From Arbacia lixula (Eukaryota > Echinodermata > Echinoidea > Arbacioida > Arbaciidae): DNA of 64,000 nt. How positions within the stretch are numbered: the stretch's first letter is position 1; every line of letters starts with the position of its first letter. The stretch spans positions 18,676,694-18,740,693 of the forward strand of contig OZ022587.1 in assembly GCA_963669155.1 (NCBI GenBank), written 5' to 3'. The notes under the pieces were generated by a model, which had not been told where the DNA came from, ran no database searches, and saw only the letters and a list, made by a program, of their open reading frames with translations. This document shows positions 12,701 to 24,700 of the stretch, piece after piece. A program made the translations under genes and the position numbers.

Positions 12701-15065
12701 TTGGTCGCAAAATATGCCCAGTGAATATATGTAAAGAACAGTATGTGATTTGATTTGATTTGATTTATTTTTCCATAATAATCTTCAACAATAATATGCA
12801 ATTGAATACAAGGAATTAACAAGGTATAAACAAATATATATCAGGACAGTTCATCTTGAACTGGGAAACAAAATGAATCGTACAAAGTATTATGGAGGGA
12901 AACCTAAAAAAGCTTAGCTTGTAAGGTATAGATTACCCATTGGTGACGTTAAAGACAGCAAGTCCCTTTTTCAGATCACCACAAAACCATCGAAACATTG
13001 GCAAAACATATAGAGAAGTGTTAGCAAGCTCTATATTCACAATTTGAAACTGATACGTAGTGTAAAATTCAAATAATGCACGTAAACAACGTCTGATAAA
13101 TAGTCTTTGCCTCAGGCTCTTAGCAGTTTGTGTTGAAATAATTGCTTTATTGATTAATCTGTTTATTAAATTATAAAACGCATTATGAAAAAAAAATGTT
13201 CTATGGAAGGAATCATCTCCAAAGTTTGGTAGTTGCTCATAAAAGTAGGATTTCACACACGCATAATAATCACGTAGAGACTGTAACAAAGACTAATACT
13301 TTTTTCGAAGTACGAAAAAAGTCGGTTTGAAATTTAACGGCTAAAATTTTTTACATATATAGAAAGCTTCAACATGCTATATTCTTAGAAATGGTCTTGA
13401 ATCACACTTTCTTCAATTTACGATCGTGATAGACGATTTCAAATTTTAAGCTTGCAAAAGGGACGGACAATCTTTAAGGCTAAAGGTATGGAAAATGAAC
13501 ATGATAATTTCAGAAAAATTTTCATTTTCCTTCTTAAAAGCAACTACATGCCTGTGATTACATACTATAAAATAAACTATATTGTGGTCTGAGATTTCTA
13601 CAGCTGTCTACAGGATGATGATTACTTAGCTCCCACAACATGCTTAAGCCTCTGCATTAACAAAACAGGAATTATTGAAGGAAGGTTTAGCCCCTGCCCC
13701 TCCAACAATGCCTTAAAAGAGAACCGAAATATAAGACAGGAACTTCAGGGGTCATTTCATAAAACCTACCAATAATGGTAGGTTACCACTGCCTTCAGTG
13801 GTAACTACCATGGTAACACCGCTTATCAGCCAATCAAATACAAGATTCCCACAGAAGCAAAGAATACCATCAATGGTAAGTTTTATGAAATGGCCCTGGT
13901 GCTGAGAAGTCATCCTTCATGAATGTTTTGGAATGTCTTTGCAAGTAACCTCGCAAAATTAAGAATTTGAAAATTAATAAATCTAGCAACGTTTGACAGA
14001 TTTTTTGTCAAACTTTCATTCATTTGTGTGTGTTTTTTTTTGCTTTAATTTAAACCAACTTAGCTTGAGGTTGGACTTTAATGTTGCAATTTCAAAGGGG
14101 AAACTGGAGTGTTTTTATCACACTAACCACTTGTTATTTGTAAATATGCAGACAAATTCATACAGAGACAAATTGGGTGAGTTCTTCCTCTTTCCCTGAG
14201 AGAATTATCGATCGACAGAAAATGATGCAAAGATCATTCCCATGGTTTCGATGGACAGCTAGTCATACACCTAGCCTGGCTCTCAGGGTATTAAACATGT
14301 TTTTCAATTCATCTCTTCAATAAAACAGAGTGGCTTCTGAAGTCTTATCACCACTCTGTATGCTTACATTCCAGCTCAAAGGAATTGGCATAGGGAAAGG
14401 AAAAGGAAGAAGGGGAAGGTGCCGGAGTTTTAAATCGTGGTATATTTTGTCTAGTTCAGCATGAAACATGGAGCATTTTAGGGTGAAGAATTGTGTTTCA
14501 TGCTGAACTGGACAAAATATACCACGGTTTAAAACTGCGGCTCCTTCCCTCTCTTTCCTTTCCCTTTCCCTATGCCTATTCCTTTGAGCTATGGTGTAAA
14601 GACCCTTAGGACAAAATATGAAAAGAAGAGAATGTAGGAGTTACTAGGACTAGTCCTAAGCATACTAGACCCTTGTTGTACACTTTAATTAGATGATGAC
14701 TCCTGGAAGTGAGGCCAGCATATATATTGCAGCCAATAGTTGATGAGCGAAAGTTTGTTTACCTCTAGTGCACAATGCCAGTCTCTTCTCCTAGGATCTC
14801 TTCATATGTGAGATCTACATTTCCCCTTATTAGCATTCTCTCTCTCCTCATTCTCCCATCCTCTCTCTCCTCATTCTCCCATCCTCTCTCTCTCTCCCTC
14901 TCTCTCTCCTCCTCACTCTCCCTCCCTCTCTCTCCCTCTCTCCCTCCCCCCTCTCTCTCTCTCCCTCTCTCTTTCTCTTCCCCTCTCACTATTTTTTTCT
15001 CCCTCTCTCTCCCCTCTCTCTCTCTCCTCCTCCTCACTCTCCGTCACTTTCTCTCTCCCTCTCTT

Positions 15066-15105
<40 letters not shown>

Positions 15106-15675
15106 TCTCACTCTCTCTCTCTCATTCTCCCTCTCTCTTTCTCTCTCTCTTTGTCCTACTTCATTCTGGAAGTGTATGTCCTCCTAAAATACACTCTCTC
15201 CATGTAGCTCCTGCTCTGTCTTTTCCTATTGCGGTCCCTTTGCTTCTTCCTGTCTCTCTTCTTATATTTCCATCTCTTCCATCTGTATATGTCATGGTAA
15301 TTTGCTGCACTGTGTCCTAGTCTCTGCAGTCTTCCCTCGCTACCTCACTCAGCTTGTCCCAGCTCCCTCACCATCTCTCAACCTCACTTGTTCCCTCACT
15401 CTTATTCTTAACTCTCTTTCTAACAGTGTTCATAGTAGCTACCTTTCGACAAAATAAGCACACCATTTGTAGCAATTTTGCTGATATAGATGTTTGTTTT
15501 GGTAATATTTTATTGAATGGTATATGCACATAGATTCTGTCTCTCTGCCAGGGAGGTGAAAAGAGACCTTCTGCTCTGCCTCAGTCTCTCTGTCTCTGTT
15601 TCTCTTTCTGTGTCTCTCTATCCAGCTCCACCTCTTCTCCTTTCTCTCCCCGCCTTCTACTCTCACTATCTCCCC

Positions 15676-15731
<56 letters not shown>

Positions 15732-18700
15732 TCTGTTCCCCAGTATCCCCACTCCCCTGTCTTTTCCCTCCTTTTTTATTTCCCTCTTTGTGGTCTTTGT
15801 CTTTCCTCTGACCTTATTACCAGGATTAATTTGTTTTTCTCGCTGTCATCGTTCAAGCTCACAAGCATCTGACATTGGTAATGAAGGAGGCCGTTCGCTG
15901 CTCATGTCTCTTAACACTTCACAATTTACACAGAAAAGCCTTTCCCATTACGACCGCTAGATGCATTGGCCCAAGATATATACTTGTACAGATTCCATTA
16001 AACGAGGCTGGCTTGTTAAGTCCTTCTGTTTCATTGCCAACTAACGCACACACCTCTGCCTATTCATGCAGCAGTGTGTGGTATAGAAAGGGTTAATGGG
16101 GACTAAAAACCCATCCTCCATGAGTAATAGGACACTACTATCTGACCACTAATTTCTCCATTTGGCAATTGGGCCCTTGGCCTAAGTTCCAGCCTGTAGT
16201 TTGTTTTGTTTCATTCCCATCACAAGGAGGAGGAAGAGGGGGAAATGGACATTTACAATCCAGATGTCATTGCAGCTGCAGTAGCACACCGTAAAGTAGC
16301 AGACTCATTTTCTGGAATAAAGGCTGAGTTTCATCTAGAATAGTTGTCTAGCATCAAAAACTAGAGACACCTGGTTTCCATGGCAATTTCCCTGACTGTG
16401 AAACTGGATAAATCAGGCTCAGCGTAGCACTACAATTAAAACGACGAAAAGGGGCGTATCATTTTGAATTTCCAACGGTCAAAACGCATGCGTGCGGAAT
16501 TGAGCGATGAAATCTCTGAAAATTGATCTTCGCATATCTCCGTTATTTTTCCATCTAAATTCATGTAACTTTCACCATGGATGTAGACATATCATATCAT
16601 ATCATATGTGAATTTTCAATAAATATGACGCAGTACTTTTTTTTTAATGAATATTTTTGTGATTTGATTGAACGAGTGAAGAGGTATTTATTTTTTCCCG
16701 ACACAAGTCTGCGACCGAATAAATCTTCAAATGATTGACATGTTACTAGAGTTTAGACCCCAGTCTCCCTCTCCACGAAGTTTCGTGTTGGAGCAATTAG
16801 GATTTCTGTCAAATTTTGAGCAAAGAAACCTCAGATTTTTTACGAAAATGCTGGAGTTTTACATCTACGATTGAGCAATGCGCACGCGCAGTTCACACTG
16901 CGCGTCGGGGGATGCGTATTTCCCGCAAATGTAGGCTTATCATTGTCAAAAGCTTATGAGATTCCGCACTCTTGACCCATACGCTTTTGTAGGTATTAAA
17001 GTAAGTTTAGGCGTATTTTGATTATTTTCCACAATCTCTTTCAATTGTGACATTTATCTGTATGTTTTGCACTAAAATGCTTCAGCAAGAAAATGTATTA
17101 GAAGAATTCACAAGTTCACAGGTAAATAACCTTCCGTAATTTTGGAATACGTCTATTCTTACACAGTTACAGAGGCATGTATACCCATAGATAGTTCTGA
17201 CGTAGTCATGTCTACACCCATACATGAGCTCACTTCTCGGTTGTATTGCAAAGTAGTCACATTTATCACGTTTGTACAGTCGGGCTAGGACAATCGCAAG
17301 ACACTTTTTGCACTGCCTCTCGCACAGGCAGCTGCCTCGCGGTGAACCATACCGGTTGTATTTCCAGCTACTTCACATAACGCACAGGTAGTCGGCTAGG
17401 CTGCTCCCATACCGAACCCACGCACGCCTCGTACACGCTTTGCCAATGGACCATTCCTATATTCGAGGGGTTGACTATGGGGTTGCTTTTGTTTTTTAAC
17501 GACACAACCGTGCGACGAAAAATCAGAAAATGAAATTTGGAACATAGCTAGAATGTACTTTGATAAATTATATACTACAATTCATTTTTTGGAGCAATTG
17601 CTACAAATATGAAATTTAAAGCCTTTTTTAAAAGCTTTTTTTTTCTTTTTTAGTGCTATGTTTCATCCTTATTTCCATGATGTTTCATGACCTGAAACTC
17701 CCCAAAAATGTAATTACAATTGAGAACAACTCTTTCCTGTTAACATAACGCTGAGATTTTGTTATTTGGAGCTATTTAGAGCGAGATAGCACAATTTTGC
17801 TGAGACACTTCCCCGGCGGTTTCACAGAAAACACGATGCGATTCAGCGGAATTTGAGTACACTGAAGAAATGCTTTCGCCCGTTAATTATAGTGCTACGC
17901 TGAGACTGATATGTGGTTCCTAAATCATTGCCAGTGACTTGTACACATATATTGTCACTGTTGACATCCTGTGTAGGTTTGTGTCTGTGGATAGTGTTGT
18001 AGCACTTTTTCAGGACTTTATGCAGCCATTCTACATTTGAGAAATGAATGGGTTATGTCAACACAGATGCACTAAATGAAGTGTACATGTATTAAATATT
18101 TTATGCCTTATCTGAAAAACCATGTGATCTGATTGGCTAACCACCGTGGATTTAACCATCCTACTTTATAGGTATACTTGACCTCTCAGTGGAAGCATTT
18201 TCTTGCATAAATTAAGAGATGAAAAAGTCATTAGAAGAAAGTATGATGCACAATATTGTGATGAGCAGGTTTAAAGGTAGCCCGTCCAAATCCAATCAAA
18301 TCTCAGTGAACACTAGTTCATTTATTCTATAGGAGCTATAGTACCTCTGACCTTCAAATTTCACAGTTGGTATCCCAACAATACATGCTAAATATGTGCA
18401 AACTTTCATGAAGTTTGCAGATGTTTATAAAAGGGACGGTCCATCTTTAAAGGATTATGTAATGTATTTTGAAATAATGGAACTATTGGTATGTAAGAGG
18501 CAGAAAGAGATTGAGGAAAGCACCAATTCTTCCCTAAACTACAGACTCTGTGGTAGACTTGCAAGGAAGCAAGTGACAAATCACTAAAATCTGGGTTATT
18601 GGTTTTCTTAGATTGTACCCAACATTCCGTACATACGTCCAAAATCTGGACAAGAAATATATTTATCTTGCTGCGAGATATTCATTCTAACACGATGTGG

Positions 18701-21700
18701 TGTTGCACTGATGCCAATGCAACTGACAGACACATTTTGCTCATTTACAAGAAAAGTCTCTTTTGTTAGTTGCTTCCTTTTGTCAGATTAGGGCAGCATT
18801 GTTGATGCAACAAGGAAGTACATAGAAGCTTTGCTAGCTCATATACAAGAAAAACCCTGCTGGAGATCTTCTCTTTGTCTCTGCTATTCCTCTTCTTCAG
18901 ATCTGATGAGGAAGAAACCAACACAGTCTAAAATGCTAATGCAGTTTTTGAGCGGGACTTTTTAACCAGAAATACTGTGTTCTGTTGATTGCTAATCCTC
19001 TGCCTTTACAGTCAGTCTCTCAGGCTTTTTCTATATTTAATCCGTAGTCTACAATCACAAATCACATGTCTAGCATGAATACCAATCCAATTTGGCTGAA
19101 ATATAGTCTACACTACAACTCAAATGCATTGACATAGAGAAAGGTAAAGGGAAGAAAGGAAAGGAGCCACAGTTTTAAACTGGTATATTTTGTCCAGTTC
19201 AGCATGAAACATGATGATTTAGCCTAAAAAGCATCATGTTTCATGCTGAACTGGTCAAAATATACCGCGGTTTAAAACTGCGGCTCATTCCCTTTCATCC
19301 CTTTACCTTTCCTTATGCTAATTCCTTTGAGCTGTAGTGTATGTACTGTCCAGAACTACTGTAGATGCCTTTTTGGACTCTTTCTGTGCCATTGATGTGT
19401 TTCAATCCCACGGGGCAGATTTTGATCTGGCAGAGAAACAAGTCAGGTAAAATTAGAACTAGTCTTGTTCATAGGCGTGGATTCCATGGATTTACATTTG
19501 TAGTCTTGTATGCATCCCAGCTCTTTCATTGGCAGTTTGAAGTGTGAAACGCAATGATGCTGGCCACCTGTTTAATGCTTATTTGAAAGTGCTAGGAGTT
19601 GCCTCGTGACTTCAATTTTAGTTTCAAGGCCACTTTTGAATTGCAAAGTAGAAATTCACCTACAGTGGGATTATAGGATTACCATTGTCTTTGTTCAGGA
19701 CACACCTATTCCAAAGAGGAAATTGGAACACAATGGAAGGCTTACTTGCATCACTGGTTGATTAAGTTTGGACGTGCTTCGTTCCATCTTGCCGCGTAAT
19801 GCGGGGATGTTGGCCCAAGGGAATTGAAGCATAGTGATCTGAGCTCTATTCTCAACAAAATTAAATTACTCTCTCAAATTAGTTTTTCTAAAGGAAAATG
19901 TAAAACAGCCCAAATAAAAAAGCATTGAATTTCAGGACACTCTCACACGCTTTTCCTCATTCTTTTTTCCCTTTATCTATCTGTCTCTCAATCGGTCAGT
20001 CTCTCTTTATGCCACTTTCTTTCTTACTGATGTCTTCCATCTTCTCCTAAAACTCCTTATCCTTTTCCATTTCCTGTTCATCTCGTCCTCTTCTTCTTCT
20101 TCCTGTTTCTCAACCTCCCTTCTCTTCTTTTTGGTTCATCTCTTTTGTCGCATTCCTTCACCTTCTCCTCTTTCCTCACCTTTACATTCCCTCTTTATTC
20201 TCCTCCTCCATTTCTCACAGGCCCCCCCCCCCCCCCCCCCCATTGCTTGTTTATAGTACTGGACATTCAGAATGCCTGTTGTCATCCTTCTTCTTTCTGT
20301 CCTCCTATTGATACAATGAGACACAGCCATTCTATCACAATTTTACATTTAATCGGTCAGGAATGCGACTTTGTGTTTCCAACACTCTCCAGTGTCATTT
20401 CAGACAGTCATTTATTCTAATTCCATGTAATGAAAATGCTCAAAGATTGGAAGATAATTAGGTACAAGAAGGAGTAATGAGCAACATTTTAATTGGTGAG
20501 GGATTATGTTTTTGTGTTTATGATGTAGTCAACTGTGCTCTTAGGCACTAGCCGCAGGTGTCTGACAATCGGGTAGAATTTTGACTATTTGCTCACACCT
20601 TTATATCAATAGGGACCTCGGGAGGTTCTCTCCCTTCTGTATTTCTGAATTTTATGTGTACATTTTTATTGTTCCAATGCACTGTTATTTTTTTGTATTA
20701 TATTTGTCATTTTCTGTCATTCTTTTTTTCTATTCTCTCGCCAGTGGAGGCCAATTTTCTGTATTTTTATATGAACACTAAAAATTGAATCTTGAATCTC
20801 TTGAATCTTACAGTTGTATCTCTCTGATTCCCTCCTTTCCTCTTCAGGACTAAATTGTCCAAAGGGACTGTGTTGGTCAATGGTCAACTCCGTGATCCCC
20901 AGCAGTTCCGAAGAATGTCCAGCTACATCATGCAGGACAGTCATCTCTTGCCCCATTTGACCGTCAGGGAAGCGATGCACGTCGCAGCGGGCCTCAAGCT
21001 GCCCAGGAGGATGAAGTGGAGTGAGAAGAAAGCTGCGGTAAGAACGGCAAAATGATGAAGGGATAGACTGATTAACAGATACAAAGGTGGAAAGATAGGT
21101 CAAGTTTGAAAAAAGGAACAGAGAGATTTGGCCAACCAGGATAATGAAGTGGAGTGAGAAAAAAGCTGTGGTAAGAAAGGCCAAATGATGGAGGGATAGA
21201 CTGATTAACAGATACAAAGGTGGAAAGATAGGTCAAGTTTGAAAAAGGAACAGAGAGATTTGGCCAACCAGGAGAATGAAGTGGAGTGAGAAAAAAGCTG
21301 CGGTAAGAAAGGCAAAATGATGGAGGGATAGACTGATTAACAGATACAAAGGTGAAAAGATAGGTCAAGTTTGAAAGAAGAAACAGAGAGATTTGGCCAA
21401 CCCCATCTCATCGTCAGGGAAGCTAGGCATGTAACATTGTACCTCAAACTATGAACGAAGATGAGTGAGAAGCGAGCTGCGGTAAATTGATGGAGGGATA
21501 GACTACTGAATAGATTGGATAGATTGGTTGAGTTTAAAAAAAGGAAGAGAGAGAAGCCACTCTTTTGCCCTATTTTATGTTTATTGAAGCTATGTACATG
21601 GCAGCAGGCCTTAAACTAAAAATTAGGATGGAGTAGAGTTAGGAGAACGCTGCTGTAGTAAAGGAAACTTGATGGAAAGAATAATAGAAAATGTAAATTT

Positions 21701-24700
21701 TGAAATAAGGTACAGAGGAAGATGGTAATATTTTGCTCATGTTATTGAGAAATCAGCACACATATCAGTATGCCTAGGCCTTGATCTAAACACGACAAAA
21801 AAAGAAAGTCCTCCCCCCCCCCCCCCCCTAAGCAAAATAGCATAACTTTTTATCGAAGAGGTTTTGGGCAACATAATTTGGCAGGATTGTTCCTTTACCT
21901 ATTGACTGACTTCTGTTTGAAAATCTGTGTAAAAAGCACTGTAAGAATGGAAGAGTGCTTGAGATGTAGACAGATAGATAGATAGATAGATAAAGGAAGA
22001 TAGATCTGTACATATATGAAGAGGCTTGCAAAAAAGATTATTCCATTTTTGATCAAAATCTTAGAGAGGAAAGAAAATAGAAAACATAATTGAGGATGGA
22101 AGATAAAGTTGGGCTCGCATCTTAACGCTAATAGGAGCTTAGCCACATACTGCTAGCAGCTAGGTCCTCAGCGCTTCACAGATTATAGTGCATTGAAAGC
22201 AATCATCTGTGGGAAAGCTTCATGAATCCTCTGGAGTAAATCCCATGTTATTTTAACAACATTCACTATGATAAATAAGATTTATGAGAGCGCAGGGAAA
22301 ATCCCCACTCATGAGCAGAATTCATTTGGCAAACATATTCAGCATGGAGGGTACTCGTCAAAGTGTGTGTGGGTTGTTGGTTGGTACATGCACATACCTA
22401 GCCAGGCATAAATGCTGTTGGAGATTTTCAGTCCAAACTCTAGCCTGTACATTCAGGTCTAGAAGTAACAAGACCAATCCCCCCTCTCCTACTGTGTTGG
22501 ATGAGTTAAGAACTGATAGAGAAGTTAGTGTCTTTTGTCGAGACCCGTTTCAAATCTGTACTATATCTTCGATAATAATATTTGCATTGTAAATTCTCAG
22601 CAGGCTTGAAACCAGACTATTCCAGGTATTCCGTCCAGATGTTATGATCTCTGCGCAATATTCAGAATCAATGCTCGTTCCTGATATGAATCTTTTGTTA
22701 GGGTATTGCAAATACAAGTGAGACATCCATGTGTGTACCTCAAACACTGTACTTGTCCAAACATGTAGTAAGAATTGAATGAATAGAAATGTTCTTATAT
22801 ATTACTCTTTTCCCTCAATAATACAATATGAAAACACTTTTAGAATATCATAATCGTAGATGTCAGTAAATCAGAATTTTCTGCTCGCTGGTCACACAAC
22901 TATACCATAGAACTGCAAACACTGGACTATATGGTTGTACAGATGTCAGTCCATACCTTTACCTTATTAAACATTCATTGTGCATCGTAACCATGGCAAC
23001 CAAATGGTTGTTTGCTGTCAAATAGCATGACTCTCAAGGGCATCTCGAGAAAGTGTGAAGATCTATTTTGAACGCACTGCACCAGCTGACACCTGCAATC
23101 AGTGACTTCTGTTATTGAACCATAAAGCTGAATGATCTTGAAGACAGACTAACATAAAAAAGGGGACAGAAATATGAACTGTTAATTTTTCCTTGGATTA
23201 CATTGATGTGATTGAGTTTGATTGGTTTGATGGTGAAGGTAAGTGTGAAAAACAAGATGAAGCATCCTCAAAATGAATGTCACAGTTATTTAGAAACAAG
23301 TTGTATCAATGAAATGATATTCGTTTTATATCTGATGAAAATTAAACAATAGTTTATCAGTTTATTAATTCTTGTTATATTATAGTTGAACTGTGATTGT
23401 AGAAAATCCCTTTTTCGGGCATGGTAATTATGTGTAATAATTTACAACATATACTCTGTTCTGAGATGCATTGATAATCAATTGTAAATCACACTCTGTT
23501 GGATATTATGCATTTTGGAACTGTATCGTATGAGCTATCTATCCAGAACTTTTCTTGATGAGTCTGCACTTGACGGAGATTGCCTATATTAGTGTTTCGA
23601 TCTTTTTCTCTGATTGAGGATATGAAACCTAGTCTACTGGGCTTCTATTGTGCCAAGATTAGGTCATCTAATATCAAGGCTCATAGATCTTGTATAAAAT
23701 AGTCTCTTTAGGAACTTACCAGCTACTGTCTGTATTCTATTACTTTTATTCATCTATGAGATCATAAGCCTGCTGGGTTCAATGGATTATGCAAAAAGAG
23801 GAAATCTGTTATGGTATTCAATGATTAAACCTTGTATACATTTTTTGGCTCTTAAATTTTGTATGAAATAGTGCAATTAAGAAATTATAATTGCTGTTTT
23901 AGATTGATGTGATCATAAAGCCTAGTATACTAGATTTGATGGATTGTTTATAGACCAGAACATCTCTTATGATTTTCAGCAGTATAATTGAACCTTGTAT
24001 GAAATAGTTTATTTATGAACTAATCATGAAATGCCAAGCTGCCAAGTCTCCCTGATTTCGCAGGTGATTCCCTGAAAGTAGACCAATTTTACTGCATTGG
24101 ATTTCATCACATCACCCAATCTCCCTGATTATTGATATATTACTGTCATTAGGTTGTATGCATTTAAAACACATCTCCCTGATTTCTGATGAAGTTTCCC
24201 CAAGTCTTCCTGATTGAATTATTTCAATGTTGGTAGCTCTGGAAATGTTATAATTCCATTGCTGTTTTAGATTGATGAGATAATGAGCCTGCTGGGTTTG
24301 ATGGAGTGTGCAAAGACCAGGACGTCTCAGATATCTGGAGGACAGACCAAGCGTCTTGCCATTGCACAGGAGCTGGTCAACAACCCACCAATCATGTTCT
24401 TCGATGAGCCCACAAGGTATTGCCAATTTAGGGAGCGAATAATGAGCTATATAATAAATGAGAATATTTAGTTGTTTTCTGTCTATCAATAATGATGCTA
24501 GCATTTATATTTTGGTTTAACCCAAAGTTACGGCCAAGTTAGGGAACCAGTAAAGAAAGTGATCACAATGAAATATTTTGAACCTTCTGTCACAAAAATA
24601 AAATGAAAACATATATGATAAACATAGAAACATAAAATTGAATCACATGATATAATAAAAAGGAAACATATAATTTATATGATGAAACTAGTACAGTACA

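Larger units (their letters stand above)
12640..20847 (+). other. ABCG intron B-C (8.2 kb)
   Basis: Repeat-filled. It holds a minus-strand retroposon tail (12746-13290), a palindromic MITE (13747-13899) followed at once by a fragment duplicated from exon B (13900-13950), a second MITE (14365-14598), CT microsatellites (14827-15155 and 15680-15735), a 1.5 kb TIR element (16419-17904), MITE copies at 18270, 18563 and 19109, a CT/C-rich tract (about 19930-20240) and a retroposon tail just before exon C. No additional exon was recognised. Confidence 0.65.

Noticed and set aside
12933-13289. 118-codon minus-strand frame
   Set aside because: It lies in a retroposon-like 3' end and has no recognisable motif; not strong enough to call a gene.
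20717-21368. Minus-strand frames opposite exon C and its duplicates
   Set aside because: Shadow frames of the repeated exon C segment and adjoining intron; their internal repetition simply follows the 132-bp period.
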